From assembly GCF_014529535.1 (NCBI RefSeq), contig NW_023504022.1:2972986-3036985 (forward strand): a stretch of 64,000 nt of DNA, written 5' to 3'. The stretch is from Bradysia coprophila. Taxonomy: Eukaryota; Arthropoda; Insecta; Diptera; Sciaridae. Below are positions 9,961-22,571 of this stretch, piece after piece. The first letter of the stretch is position 1. Every line of letters starts with the position of its first letter. The translations under genes and the position numbers were made by a program. Below the pieces are notes generated by a model. The model was not told the DNA's origin and did not search any database. It worked only from the letters and a program-made list of their open reading frames with translations.

Positions 9961-10882
9961 CCATTGAGGATGAGAACGATGATTTTCCGTTTTTTTAAAA
10001 AAACATTTGTGCAAATATTATCGAAAGCGTGTAACCACTTTTGCCGATGGAAATTTTTTTTAGAACATTAATACACGTATACGCTACGCATTGATCTATT
10101 TTTTTTGTTTACTTTTTAAAGAAAAAAGCAAACAATGAGAAAGCAAAAATGTTCTGGATAGCAGGGCATATTCCTCAAGAATAAGCCTTTGATCAAACAA
10201 AATTAAGTCGAAGATAAAATAGAAGTCCCAGATCAAATGTGGCTATGTTTGACTTTAGGTAAGTGTCGGTGACACCCCAGCCATACACACCAACATGACC
10301 GCCGATTCATCTTGATTCATTATCCGTAGTCAGAAGGTGGCGCTCGAACTTCTACTGGTCCTAAATGATAACTTGTCGCTAACATTCGTTGTGATTACAG
10401 GCAAATAATTTCATAAAATCACTTTTTCACTCCTCTTTAATGTGGAACGCTTCGTCTCTCTCACTTTTTTCCCTCCTCTACTGAAAAGCAATGAGCTTTT
10501 TCAAATAACTCACATTTTCCAATCTTTTTCAGACCCGTTTGAGATTTTAAGCATCCCGAATTTCAGGTGAATTCATTTTTGTAATGTTGCCGTCGTCATA
10601 TTTTCTTGTGACTATTGTTGTTGCACCTGCCAAATTTGTAATAATTTTATGGTTTCAAGGAATGTTTGACAGTGTGATTATGGCCCAGATTGCAAAAAAA
10701 CGTTTTGTCTACTATATACAAGGTGGTAAAAATTCAACGTAGCCTTTGAATGTTGTCTGTAAAATCAGAAATATTTTGACAGCGTCAAAACAAAGTTTGT
10801 TTGCTAGAGAGGGCATTGACCATACCGATTGACAATTAAAAGTGAACGTGGTCAGTCAATTTGTACTGCTACTGCGGAGGTT
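9961..10882. other. intergenic, no gene seen
   Basis: AT-rich. Around 10790-10835 it contains TTTGACAGCGTCAAAAC and GCTAGAGAGGGCATTG, a right-end remnant of the CAATAC-type MITE family seen intact at 37437 and 44642. Confidence 0.5.
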
Positions 10883-10890
10883 GTAACTGC

Positions 10891-11144
10891 CAAGGTAAAT
10901 ATAGTGTGGAGGTAATGCCTAGCACATAAGTTCGATGCCAGTGACATCTTTTTTTTAAATGGTTGACTACGATTAACTTGTATTTCACACAAATATTTTC
11001 ACTATCTCACAACAGATGGCCCGACTTTCTATTCCATTTTTTGCTTTCAACAAAGGGATGAGATGGCGTTTGTATCGAACCTTCGTGCCACCGCACATCT
11101 GATTCGGTTATATATGCCATTACCTCCTCACTATATTTACCTTG
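10891..11144. mobile_element. hAT-type MITE, CAAGGTAAAT family, copy 1
   Basis: Ends are CAAGGTAAATATAGTG and its inverse CACTATATTTACCTTG. It is flanked by a perfect 8-bp duplication, GTAACTGC, at 10883-10890 and 11145-11152, which is the hAT hallmark. It has no coding capacity. Confidence 0.9.
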
Positions 11145-11152
11145 GTAACTGC

Positions 11153-12086
11153 GGCGCTATAAATAGAGTGTTATGATGAAAGTGAAGAAGATATTTTGAC
11201 AAGTACCCCAAGGCAAGTTAAAATAAACTGGTCTTCTTTCCTCTCGCTCTCAACGTACCACGTTGAATGATAAGCAAATACTTTGACAAGTACCCCAAGA
11301 CAAGTTATAATAGCTAATTAACGAACACGATTTAATCCACAGAACTCGGTTTTCATACAAATATTGATGAGGTTATGTCTCTATGGATGAAATTTGACAG
11401 TAATTTGACAATTCGTGTGGCCTTGGAACATATTTCTTGCAGTGTAGAAATTAGTAGAAGAATCGAAATATGAAGGTATTTATGAAATAAGTATTACTTA
11501 GTACAGGTCATTGTATAAAGAAGCCTCCTGTGCCTAGAGTTCTTTAAGATTTTTTTGTTCCATGCTGTTTGCCACGAAAAGTTGTGGAACAAAAAAAATT
11601 CGGAAAATGGAAAATTGTTTTACCAGCTGGATAAGTCAAATATCTCCAAAAATCCATTTTTTTTTTAAATTCTTCTGTTCTGGAATTACCGATATTTCAT
11701 GGAAGAACTTTCTTTGGAGAAATCAGACAGAATGGAGTCGGTTTTAGGGGATTCATTAACCGAATTCATCAACTTTGAAGCCATTTTCCCAGGCCATTTC
11801 CAATCCATTTTTCATAAAAGTGATGTCATTCAGAAGCTACATTTAAGTACTTCTGATTTCCGCCCGGCCTGATATATGACCTGGCAAAGTCATGTATGTC
11901 CAACAAGGATTTTTTAAGTTTTTTCTCTGATCAATAAAAGGCACGCAGCTACAATTTGGGATGCTAGTTCCAGTGTTCCAATTGGCGAAATGTCTGTGCA
12001 TGCAACACTGTTCCATGAACAGACATTTCGCCAATACTTCCACTCTTGATTTCTGTTCAAGGATTGTAGAAAGTTTCACAGAGTAA
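11153..12086. other. intergenic, short repeats and a hairpin
   Basis: Direct repeats of TTTGACAAGTACCCCAAG occur near 11194 and 11282. A hairpin lies at 11978-12034 with ATTGGCGAAATGTCTGT and its mate. Frames here have no recognisable protein content. Confidence 0.55.
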
Positions 12087-12254
12087 TGGGACCAATAAAA
12101 TGGTTAATTCCCAAAGAAAAAGCTTTCGAGGAAGTAAATTGTAATTTTCATAGGGAAAATAACATCCCAATTATTGACGATTTTCCCTATGAAAATTACA
12201 ATTTACTTTCTCGAAAGCTTTTTCTTTGGGAATTAACCATTTTATTGGTCCCAT
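12087..12254. repeat. near-perfect 168-bp palindrome
   Basis: GGGACCAATAAAATGG and CCATTTTATTGGTCCC bound arms about 75 bases long with almost no mismatch and a short loop near 12170. The near identity of the arms suggests a recent palindromic MITE. Confidence 0.8.
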
Positions 12255-12276
12255 TCCTCGATGAAATATGTTTTTC

Positions 12277-13063
12277 GAGGGGTTGCTCATTCTCACTCCT
12301 GTTTTCGTAGTGATTAACCATCACCGATTAACCATTGATTAACCAGTAGTTAGTCGGTGATTAACCAATGGTTAATCGGTGATAGTTAATCAGTTATCAA
12401 CCAGTGGTTTTAATCAGTGAGTAACCCAATACGTATTAAAACTGGAATATCAATCATTTCGTCTTCGAGTTATTTTAACATTCCTTCTGATAATTTAAAA
12501 TTGTTATTTTCATACGTAGAGCCTGATCGTCGGTCTATGCTCTTCAACTGACTTGGGAAAAAACGTAACCGTAAGAGTAAGGTGTTCCTTAAAGCCTTAC
12601 AGACGAAAGCAGTGGACACCGTTAAGGCTTGCTCATCGAATTTTTGATCAAAGGATCAAGTTCTAATTGCATAATTATGATAATGAGCGAGCAAATGAGT
12701 AGAACCGCTTATTCGAATATTTTCGCGCCTAATAAGTTGTAGAAATACTCGTCCTTTTAATCAAAAGGTATCACCTATAGGCAAATGAAACCAACTTTCG
12801 AGTAATAACGGTATTGGACAAATGCATGAAAAATATTCCAAAAAAATAAGTTGAAGATTTTGAGTTTTCCATAACTTAAAAATTTGGATTTATAAGTTGA
12901 CTTTATGAGGGTTGTAATCCATTTGCGCAATATGTCTACTACCTGGCAGCGTAATATAACACGGTGAGCTTGAACGAACTTTTACCAGAAATCTAACCAT
13001 GATTAGCCATGATTAACATGATTAACCAGTGGTTAATCAGAGTGAACAACCCCTCGCGAATTA
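12277..13063. mobile_element. MITE with GGTTAATC subterminal repeats
   Basis: The left end GAGGGGTTGCTCATTCT is inverted as AGAGTGAACAACCCCTC on the right. Both subterminal regions carry many ATTAACCA/TGGTTAAT copies in both orientations (12310-12425 and 12990-13040), typical of hAT-like transposase binding sites. No clear target duplication was found. Confidence 0.55.
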
Positions 13064-13658
13064 TTACTTGTTTGTTCCAGCCGCTAGTCATTTCTTATGT
13101 TTTTGACCAATTTTTCGGCTAACATTTGGATATTGAGCAAAATTTGAAGTTACCAGAGGTCAGTTCCGAAAAATAATTGAAGTCTTCGAGGTCCACTGTC
13201 TTCCCTATCCTAGAAGTATAGAACTGCAGGGGGAGACGATTTTTCTGGTTTCCTCCTGGTTGTTTCTTATGAACTTGAGTGCTGTTGCCTTTACAATCGC
13301 CAGAATTCGCTGCAGTTGTCCCATTATCGAAATAACAATTTTTCTTTTTCTTTCTTTTTAGGTGAGATGAAGAACATCATTTTAATATTTCTTAATCAAT
13401 TGTACATACAAGTCGGGTCTTATAATTATTATGCTTAAAAACTACCGCTTCTTCTTTCCTCCCTATTTCTCACTGTTCAATTTTAATAAAAACCTATTAG
13501 ATACGAAAAATTGTAATCAACAGAATTTCTGACATTGACAATGCATTGCGAATCCGATTCTCTCCGATCGTAACGAGAAAAAAAAATGTTTTGCAACCAA
13601 ATCAGCTCAGTTTGACAAACAGAGCGCAGAGAAAACTCTCTCGCCAATTCGACAAATC
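13064..13658. other. 3' flank of the USP36 gene, no gene seen
   Basis: AT-rich sequence downstream (in gene sense) of the USP36 stop codon. It presumably includes the 3' UTR. Nothing else is recognised. Confidence 0.5.
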
Positions 13659-16600
13659 CTAAAACTGTAAATGGTTGCGGATATCTTGACCGTGCATCCA
13701 TTTCTTAACGGGAAAGAATCGATTCTTTTTGTTGTTATTGTTGCTGTTGTTGTTGTTATTGCGACGATGGTGTCGTTGTGGTGGACCACGGCTTCGATTC
13801 TGATGTTCCTGGAATGCATTGTAATTGGGATTGTCGCGGTCGCCATTGTGTCCGTTGCTACGTTTCTTCTTCATTCTTCCCACGTCGATGTCCTGGTCGA
13901 AGTCTTTGTCCAATTTGCGTTTCTTATTTTCGCGTTGTTCGTTCAGAATCTGTGAAGAAACGAAAACATTTTGTTAGCAGACGTCAAGTGGCAACAAGTT
14001 CAAAAAGTTTTCTCATATTTAGAAGGGAAAGGGCGTTAGAGAATGAAATCGGAGAGCAATTAAATTTGAAAAAAAAACTAAAAATTCGGTGACTCACCTC
14101 ATCCTGTAAGATAGACGTGCTGCCGTTCCACGTATTCAGCGACGGTATTCGTCCACCATTACTAGATTTCGACCATGACATTCGCGCATCACCGACACGG
14201 TGACCGTTACTGTTGCCATTTGTTGTGTTTTTCGTCACCTGGAACGGTCCCGCTTTCGTTTTGACCATTGGCGGTGAGTTGCGATCGTCATCGTTGCTAT
14301 CCGAATCGTCGTGACAAACGTATGGAACGAGACTTTTGCGTGGACTAACCACATAACCGTTTGTCGGTTTCGCAGTCCGTTGATTGTATGTGCTGTGGTG
14401 GTGAGCATGGTGACCGTTCGGTTTGTGTTTACCATTTTTGGCGATAGTTTTACTGAACGGATTCAGTGTCTGACGCGACGAATTCACCGGCAGGCTGGGA
14501 CTTCGGATTTTATTTTCACTTTCAGCCGATTCCCGGTACGTTAACGCTACTAATTTCCGATTTGCTTCGCACTTCGGTTGATTGATTGGACTATGTGTTT
14601 TCGCCGGTGAAACATATACGGCCACCGTGCCTTTATGGTCTAACGTGCTGTGAAACTTTCGTGCCGAACTGTTCGCTGTCACCGATTCTTTGTTCGGTGT
14701 GCACGAATTTCCACTGTCCGAACTTCGTTTGGAGTCTCCCGTGTCCGTCGATCGAATGCCATTCAATGACGGTGTAACATTTCCATTCTGAAGCGCTGTC
14801 GGTGAATTTGACTTCAGTTCGGGCATACTAGGCAGTGTGGCTAATTTCGGTGTCGACGACATTTCCGATTCCGAATCGCTGCTGCTTCTACTGTCGTCGG
14901 ATGATTTTTTGGTTACCGTTTCCGTGCATGATTTGTTGGCTGGTTCAGAAATTCGTAGCGGATCACACATGGGCAGTGCATTACTCGTATTTACAATTGA
15001 TGGCAACGATTCCGACACCGTCGTCCAGTTCTTGTCCACATTTTTGGTCAACGTTTCAGTCGACGTACTGCCATTGGTGGACGCTAACTTAGTGATGGCA
15101 GCCGATGATGCCGTGTCGTTGATTTTCCTCTGCGGTGTCATCGGATTATTCGGACCGGTAACCAATTTCCTACTATCGACGAATCCATTGCTTGTCGACG
15201 AAGCGTATGGTTTCGTTGCACAACCGTTGACCACCGGCGATAGGACCGGTTTGTTCACTGTACTCGTCACCGGCAACAACGGACCAATGAATAGGGTACT
15301 GGTTTCGGTTCGCTTGTTACTACTCTCAGCGTGTACCATCGAGGTGGATGTTGCCACTGGCTTGGATGATGGGACCAATTCGTAGAAAATGATGTACGGA
15401 TTGGTGTTCAGCATACTGTTGTTGGACATTGATCGCACGGAACTATCATCGAATTGATAGTACGATCCGTCCTGGCAGCATCCGATCGCTGTGTAGTGAC
15501 CGCACTGTGGCGTTGAGCCCAGATGCGTGATCATCGATACTAATCTATACTTTAATTGACTATGCTTCATGTCCCTGGACGAATATTGACTGAAATCGAG
15601 ATACGGCGAAATGTTGATGTGTTTGCTGATCTTGCCATTGATGCCGGAGAACCGTTTCAATTGGATGCATAACGCCACCGGCGCTCGTTCCAACGAAAAT
15701 TGCTTGGTGGCCGACACTTTTCTCTTGCACGATTCGCATGTGTAATCCATTTCCTCCAAACGTTCGCGCGCAAAATGATACTTCAACGCTTCGTCGATGG
15801 TGCTCACCCTGCGTATGTCCAGCAGCAGGTCCTCGAAATGTTGAAACGTTACCGATTCGTATTGACAGGACAGACATTTGACGGATGTGCGCAGGTAGCC
15901 GCCAAGTATTTGATTGATCGGTGTCGTCTCTTTCGTGTACTGCTCGAATTCTTTGCTGTTTTTGTAGCGAGCCAGAAATGCCTTTTCCATCGACTCCATC
16001 AGATAGCGTAGAAATTCGTGAGCGTCTTCCTGGTGACCGTGCACCAAGTGACGGCAAATGTGTTTCAGCTTCGAATAGACTTGAATCGGTTTCGTTGGAC
16101 ATTGATTGGATTGGGTCGATTGCAGAACGTCAGCCATTGCGCAGATTATACAGCCGTGTTGAGAGCCACCTGACAAACACAAAAATTAGAGATTACAGTC
16201 CTAACGATATCACAGGTAGTGGCTGGATCGTCCTTACTTAATTCTTCGCACCGGCTCCGGTGATCACTGTCGGACTGTAGCCAATTGGCGAATGATGGTA
16301 CGTGGAACAGGGCTTGCAACGTTGAATTGAGATAGCAAGTGTTCCCCAAATTTACCATACCAGAGCCGACCGACCACTTCCTCGCATTTCCCCAGCCAAT
16401 TTGAACTTTATCCCGTGGAAACAGAACTACTTTCGGCGATGGCAGACTGGCTCCATTCAATTTTGTTCCGTTGCCACATTTGGACAATTGAGACGTTGAA
16501 CCTGTAAAGGAAAGAAAACGTGAACGTTTATTGGGTTTTCCGAAATTTCGACGCAACACAGATTATTGAGGAGAGTCTACAAATAAAGAGAATCATCAGA

Positions 16601-17540
16601 TGGCATAAACGACGGACTGGTACCGTTAGTGGTTATCAATCTGGTCGAGTACGTCTGATCAATGTACATCGATCGGTATAAATCAATCTCGCGTACATTA
16701 ACTTTAACTACAGTTTTAAAGGCTTTTCCAAGAAGTACACTAAATGGCACGGAATTCCTATGTTCAAGCACCGAATACACACCATTCAATTCAATCTCTA
16801 CCAACTACGTCAATCTTCTTAAATTCAATTTCCGATTCTCTTCAGTTACATGGCTTCATAGACACACAGTCGTTCTGTGTGGCACAGAAAATCCATACGA
16901 CAAATTCCGTTGACTTCGAACGTCATGATTCGTATAAAAAATTGCATCTCGGTGTGAATGTGTGTGTGTCTGGTACGTCTGGTATAACAAAAACAACAAT
17001 TTCGTCCAAATGGATAAAAACACAGTGCAACAACAACAACAACAACACAAAACGAAAACTTATCGCCTTTCGCAATATCGTAATAATTTGACGCAAACGA
17101 AATTCATTCATTTGTCTGTAGTTGATTTGACTGTGGTGTTGTTGTAAAGATAAAAGGGAACAAAAGACGAGGAAAACAACCAACAAAAATGTTGTTTTTC
17201 AGCAATCCACTGCACTTGCAAGTGTTATCCAATTCGAAAGCAAATTTCTGTCCGACTTACCACTGATTGCCGCTGTTGTCGTTTTTTCCTCTTCCGATGG
17301 CCTCAGTACGGTGTACTTTGCCTTCAACGATTCTTGAATAGAGTAACCGAAACCGGGTGGCGATTCAACATATTCAATTGGCTTCAACAGAGTCTGTTTC
17401 AACGCGGCACTCAGTTGATTCTTTCCTATTCCCAAATTGGACGATTTTGTTATGCTATTGTACGTCCCCAGCGAATCCCGGATGGACGAACTGATAGCTG
17501 AATCTGAATTTTCACATGAAACTGGCATTTTTGGTCCCAT
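13659..17540 (-). CDS. Usp36: ubiquitin carboxyl-terminal hydrolase 36 homologue (four exons)
   Basis: Exons 17540-17261, 16501-16238, 16169-14098 and 13949-13659 have consistent phases (1, 1, 0) and encode 968 residues. This is a C19-family deubiquitinase of the USP36/Scrawny type, which in animals acts in nuclei and nucleoli on histone H2B, Pol I and ribosome-assembly factors. The Cys box NLGNTCYLNS puts the catalytic Cys near residue 149; HQEDAHEF follows. A zinc ribbon is formed by CLSC (about 280) and CESC (about 327). The His box QCGHYTAIG puts the catalytic His near 406, then the YYQFDDSS motif. After the catalytic domain comes a long Ser/Thr/Asn-rich tail ending in a basic exon (KKRKLD, MKKKR, a poly-Asn run), with ILNEQRE and NPNYNAFQEHQN resembling the USP36 C-terminus. 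All catalytic residues are present, so it should be active. Confidence 0.95.
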
Positions 17541-18189
17541 TCAGGTCGGACCGAAAACTCAAAATTTAGGTGCAAAAATTCACCTGCCACTTCATTTACA
17601 TCATTCACTATAATTCGATAGTCGCGCACTTACTACTGATTGCAGTAAAACACGATTTGAATTTTCTTGTACACGATAATGATAAGCGATTAAAAGGAGA
17701 AATTGAAACGCCACATGTAAATTATGTCCAATACAATGTGAGGTTACTTTTTGTTAGAGGCCATTTTAGTGTTGCCGGATTCGGTGACGTCTGTGACACT
17801 TCGAACGACTAGAGTTGGTTTTTGTTTGTTTTCGTTCGGTTGAATTTCCATATCAAACTGTCCAGTACCGGTAGTTACCAACATTATCAGCGTGCAGCGG
17901 AATGTTTTGAACCGGTGGATGTTGGTACATTACCTTGTCATAATTAATATCGGAAACACTACTTCTTCTCCTAAAATCTGATTCTTTTTGTTAACCAAAC
18001 TTAAAGGTGGCCTCACAACTCTCCAATCTCACTCCTTTTTGAAACGTCACCTATTGTTTCGCTTGAATAGTTGTCATGAAAACAGTTGATTAAGGTGGCC
18101 TCACAGTTCTCCGTTTTCAATTCGTTCAGCTCTCCGTTTTGAAACGTCACCGATTGTTCCGTTTAAATATGAATAGTTTCCAATTGTTA

Positions 18190-18560
18190 TATAAATTGTG
18201 GGGTGTAGCGGAGAGGGCGTCCGTATCTTTGATACACATGCACCCTGGGTAACGCCAAATGCTCTCTAACCGCAAAATGGGAACTACTGGTGTCAGTATT
18301 ACTGATGTAAAAGTCTGTTCTGCTTCTATCCTTGGCTGAAACATGGTGGCTGTAGGTTCAATTGCGCTTTATGCGCTGGGGTAGTGCTGCCCGGGAAGTA
18401 CAGTAAGGGTTGAGATGGGCTCTGGCCGCACCTTTGGTAATGTTGGTGCATGAACACCGGCATATAAAGGTAGTTCTACGCGCTGATTGAGCGGTACTCT
18501 CGATCAAATCCTTTTTGGAAAGGAAAAGCTGTTAAGCTTATGGCAGGTAAGCTCTCTAAT
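18190..18560 (+). mobile_element. possible tRNA-derived SINE-like block
   Basis: A GC-richer island with GTAGGTTCAATTGCGC, which resembles a Pol III B box (GGTTCAANNCC), downstream of TGGCTGAAACATGG, a loose A-box match. No A-rich tail or target duplication was identified, so this could be another repeat type. Confidence 0.25.
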
Positions 18561-18958
18561 CTAAAGATATGTTATTCTGTCATATAAATTGTAAACGTAA
18601 CGTAAACGGAGAGCTAAACAGAGGCAAAACCTGCTCTGATCATAGAGTGTTTACGGAGATCGATGTTTGACCGGTGAACTAATCTGTGGGTTATACGTCA
18701 AAATGAGAGAAAACGAATTTGTTCTGTCTGTTAGTTGGATTTCGCTCTCCATGAAGTCCAAGCACTTAGAACAATGAGATATTTGATCGAAACATATTTT
18801 CAATGCATATTTTCTGCTGGAATACCAGCACTTCGAGAACCTCCAGGAACTGTTAGAGCGTCCAGAAAGCGTCCGAATGGTATAACATTAATTCCTTGGT
18901 CAGTCGGTAAATGTTTGCTTTGGGACGCAACTTGTGGAGTTTCTGTCGCTAAATCATA

Positions 18959-19113
18959 TCGTCAGCAACATAACTAAAGGGCGTATCTCCGATATCTTAG
19001 AAACTCGGAAATTCATAACTTGTTACTACCATTCAGGAAAAAACAAGTTTTTCAAAATCGGTTCAGTAGTTCCTGAGATATCGGAGATACGCCCTTTAGT
19101 CATGTTGCCGACG
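18959..19113. repeat. inverted repeat (small MITE)
   Basis: AAAGGGCGTATCTCCGATAT and its mate form arms round a loop near 19035. AACATAACTAAAG on the left mirrors CTTTAGTCATGTT on the right. Confidence 0.65.
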
Positions 19114-20135
19114 ATATATTAAACACACATCACGAAACGTTGGTTGGGTCGCGTTAACAGCTCAAGAAAAGAAGATCTCACTATATCGATCATTACTCGA
19201 TCAATACATTTTCATTTCATTTCATTTATTTTATTTTTCATAATAATAAAACATAACAAGTGACCTGCGTAGCTCCAGTTTGTTCCAGTTGGCTTCGAAA
19301 CAATGGGTCCATAAGGTCCACACGCAAAAAAATTCATCGATTATTTGGGTAAAAGAATTTCAATAGTAACAAACGAAAAGAGGTCAACGTTATATCTTAA
19401 ACAAAGAGTTAGTTTAGATATACAACGCGGCAATGCTATGTCTGTACTAGGAACGTTGCCATCAACCAATGATCTTGACAAAATCTTTTATCTTTTGCCC
19501 AAGCAGATATCGATTATAAATTAATGTAAATTGATGTAAAATATGTAACCAGCTATCCATTTGTTAAAGACGAAAATGAAGTAAGGATTCCATGGGTAGG
19601 GTATACATGCTTTCCAAAGTGTTAGATGAACTTTAATAACAGTAACTTGGTTGGTATTCCCGTGATCAACTTTTAGTTCTTTCAGAACGTCATCAGCTCA
19701 TGCAGTCGAACCAATCGAACACTGTTGCCGCGTTATTGTGGAAAAAATGGAACAACGTTTCCTTGAAATTTGAACGTAACCGCGTGTATTACATTTATGT
19801 CAACACGGCCGGTGTGTCACACCATTTCGAACCGTTCGAACATCTCCGTCATAACCACAAAACGTTCTTATAAATAAACAACATAACATCCAGAAGATCC
19901 AGAACGAACACACATAATTTCGTACGTGAATTTATTCAAAATTTTGACGTCTAAGATTTGTTAAATATTCTTGGGACTCTAAGAATTGACCAATTGCGGT
20001 TACAATTTCTGACGACCTGCAATCGCTGTTAATCGCTGAGATTAACTATTTAAAGACAAAGTAAAAGGTGCTAATAGAGCGTTCGGTTCGCTTCCCTTTT
20101 TTTCAGACTATCAAACACCAAAGTAGAAGGGAGCA

Positions 20136-21106
20136 ATGTCCGGTGAACCACAGAGCAAACGTTTGAAATTGACAGACAAAAAGGGAAAATGGAATCACTT
20201 TAAGAAACCGAATCGAAATGCACGCATTGAAATTGGCAACAGAGGTAAGATGATCACGGAGCTTAATGTTCGTCGAATTGATACCGCTATGACAACCAAG
20301 TTTAAATTTTAGGATTCCTGGCAACATGCAATTTTCGTGAAAAGGACTGTCGCCGCGAAACGTTCAACATACTGACCACGTATGCGGATCAATTGTTTGG
20401 GACCGGCGATGAAAATGACGACGCATCATCGAAGATGCCGGATGTTGACGAAACCGAAGACGACATATCGACCGAACTACAAAATGAAATCGATGCCATC
20501 AATGCGACGAATAAGAAAAAATCGAATCGGTTCCAGCACCTCGACACGGAAATGGCTAATCTGGTGTTCGTGAAAACGACCTTACGGAATCCAGTAGAGC
20601 TGGGCGCCCATATTGTCAGCGACATTGCCAGTACTCGGAAATCGGCTTCACGATTTTTGTTGCGCTTCATTCCGGTCGAAATCGTATGCAAAGCCACTAT
20701 CGACGACATAAAAACAGCGGCCGGTAAACTGTTCGACGTTCACTTCCTGAACTGTCCGCCAAAGACGTTCTCGATCGTCATAAACAAACGGTACAACAAC
20801 AGTATACAAAAGGACATTATTATCGAAGAACTGGCTGGATTGGTTGCATTCAAAAATGTCCATCACAAAGTCGACCTGAAGAATGCCGAATGTTCGGTGA
20901 TTGTGGAAATATTGAAGGGGATCTGTTGCCTGAGTGTGCTGCCGAATTACTTGAAGTGGAAAAAGTACAACATCACGGAACTTGTTTTGGCGAGCAAAGT
21001 TACACCGGTTGCTGCGGGGAGTGACACGGATGCTGTGGCAGCCGTTGTAACGGCAGATAGTAAAAGTGAAACTGTGGAAACCATAGAAAAGGAAGAAGAC
21101 AAATGA
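20136..21106 (+). CDS. THUMPD1: THUMP domain-containing protein 1 homologue (two exons)
   Basis: Exons 20136-20244 and 20313-21106 (AGAG|GTAAGA donor, TTTTAG acceptor, phase 1) encode 300 residues. Homologues (yeast Tan1, human THUMPD1) bind tRNA and bring the acetyltransferase NAT10/Kre33 to make N4-acetylcytidine at position 12 of tRNA-Ser and tRNA-Leu. The N-terminus is basic (SKRLKLTDKKGKW). FLATCNFREKDCRRE and TYADQLFG match the conserved family N-domain, an acidic linker follows (about residues 65-95), and then the THUMP fold from about 150 to 260, with RFIPVEIVCKA, TFSIVINKRYNNS and the closing VLPNYLKWKKYNI. Its 3' end faces the two-RRM gene 212 bases away. The length fits the family. 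Confidence 0.93.
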
Positions 21107-21318
21107 AGGGGATTGTGCATGTGGGCCGCAGTTGTGGCGAACTTTTACAATTTTTCTTGTAAACTAGATCATAATACAGGCTTCGTTTTCTGTAAAAGCA
21201 AATTGTGTGTGTCACTTCTAAGGGCAGTCATTTGAACCTACTGCTGCAGGCATCCAATTATTGAAAAATTCATTTTCGAGTCAAATTTTTTTTTATTTTA
21301 TTTTGATGGAACTTAGTC

Positions 21319-22200
21319 CTAATCGGATGCATCAACATCATCTTCTTCATCAACATCATCTTCATCTACATCATCATCTTCATCTACATCATCATCTTCA
21401 TCTACATCATCTTCATCAACAACGTCACTACCATCTTCATCAATATCACTGTCATCTGCTTGATCTTCCAAATCGCCATCCTCTTCGGAACTATCGGCAC
21501 CACTGTTGTTCGAATCGTTGACCCGTTTCCGTTTCTTCCGTTTTTCTTCATTTTCCAGGCTTACCACATATTCCTCACCATTTATCTGTACCGTCTCCGT
21601 TGTTGCTTCTCTTGCATCTTTCGGCGTCGGCAGCCAAATCAATGCAAACGAATTCTTGCGGTCAGCCTTCACGTTCATCTTGATATCGATCGCTTGCGGG
21701 AATATTCGCTTGATGTCACTCTGAGTGCAGCCAGAGCTCAAATTTCGAACCATTACGCCGTTGGTAACGTTACGCTTGGCATAATTCTTGCCCAAACTGT
21801 TTTTAATGTCGGCGACAAGTTTACCCAGTGCTTCATTCACTTCACGTTTCACTTTGATCTTTTCGATTTTTTTGTGCAGTGCCGATTTGTCATTCCGAAC
21901 CGCTTGTTTGACTACCAATCGCTTGTCGTTGATTTCCACTTTTTTCAGTTTCTTTTCAGCCTTTTCCTGGTCCTCTTTCGACGAAAAGTCAACCAAACAG
22001 AAATTTGCACTGCGTTGTCTGGGTATGCGAACACGGATGATATTTGAGTTCAAAGCCTTCACTTCTGATTCGGCCAATGTTCTGTCAGCATTCAATTTCT
22101 TCGGGAAGCGTAAATACAGCGAATGTTTTTCGTTAGCCACATCGGCTATGTGTTGTTGTTTAATCATACTGGATACAGATGATTCTTGACACAAGACCAT
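21319..22200 (-). CDS. two-RRM protein with acidic C-terminal tail
   Basis: A single exon of 293 residues. RRM 1 spans about residues 25-95 (HSLYLRFPK as RNP2, SANFCLVDF as RNP1). A Lys/Glu-rich helical linker follows (about 100-145), then RRM 2 at about 148-220 (GVMVRNLSS as RNP2, KNSFALIWL as RNP1). Next come a basic KRKKRKRV nuclear signal and a tail of about 65 residues that is almost all Asp, Glu and Val. The order recalls nucleolar, nucleolin-like RNA-binding proteins, but I cannot assign an exact orthologue. The ATG at 22200 gives the full frame; MIKQQH 11 codons later is an alternative start. An AATAAA on the minus strand near 21296 fits its poly(A) signal. It is convergent with the THUMPD1 homologue. 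Confidence 0.85.
   Translation of the reverse strand: MVLCQESSVSSMIKQQHIADVANEKHSLYLRFPKKLNADRTLAESEVKALNSNIIRVRIPRQRSANFCLVDFSSKEDQEKAEKKLKKVEINDKRLVVKQAVRNDKSALHKKIEKIKVKREVNEALGKLVADIKNSLGKNYAKRNVTNGVMVRNLSSGCTQSDIKRIFPQAIDIKMNVKADRKNSFALIWLPTPKDAREATTETVQINGEEYVVSLENEEKRKKRKRVNDSNNSGADSSEEDGDLEDQADDSDIDEDGSDVVDEDDVDEDDDVDEDDDVDEDDVDEEDDVDASD
21335..21425. repeat. trinucleotide-type coding repeat (Asp/Glu tail)
   Basis: Imperfect CATCATCTTCATCTA repeats encode the DVDEDD-rich end of the two-RRM protein. Length variation between individuals would be expected. Confidence 0.8.
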
Positions 22201-22567
22201 TCCCTAATTTTATTCAAAACAAGAATCTAATCGCAAGCTTAAAAACACGTTTCGGGAGTGATATGAATTTGTTTTGACATTTATCCCATTTATCACACAC
22301 CATGCGTTCATTGACAGTTCGTTCTTCTTCTTCTTCTTTTCATCGCACGATATTTAAGGACTTGTTCACATTATTTTCGATGCGTTCGAGTCCGCTAAAA
22401 TTCAAATAAATTTTTAACAAAACGCAATTAGAAATGAAGTTCTGAAATAACAGGTTAAGCCACATCTGGTTCGATCACTGAGACGATGCATGATAATTTT
22501 ATATATAGAATGGCGCTAATCATATTAACACTTTTTCTACCATTGTACACTGGTATCAGGGCCTACT
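22201..22567. other. upstream region of the two-RRM gene
   Basis: Contains a short TTC run near 22325 and a TTCTGAAATAACAGGTTAAG remnant near 22440 of the CAAGGTTCTGAAAG MITE family. No gene seen. Confidence 0.5.
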
Positions 22568-22571
22568 TTAA

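Larger units (their letters stand above)
17541..20135. other. region between USP36 and THUMPD1 genes
   Basis: Holds the divergent upstream regions of both genes plus repeats: two copies of GGTGGCCTCACA with CTCTCC (near 18005 and 18092), a GC-richer block (18190-18560, listed separately), and an inverted repeat at about 18959-19113. No additional gene was found. Confidence 0.55.

Noticed and set aside
14837-15385. 182-codon plus-strand frame antisense to USP36
   Set aside because: A shadow of the USP36 third exon on the opposite strand; no supporting signals.
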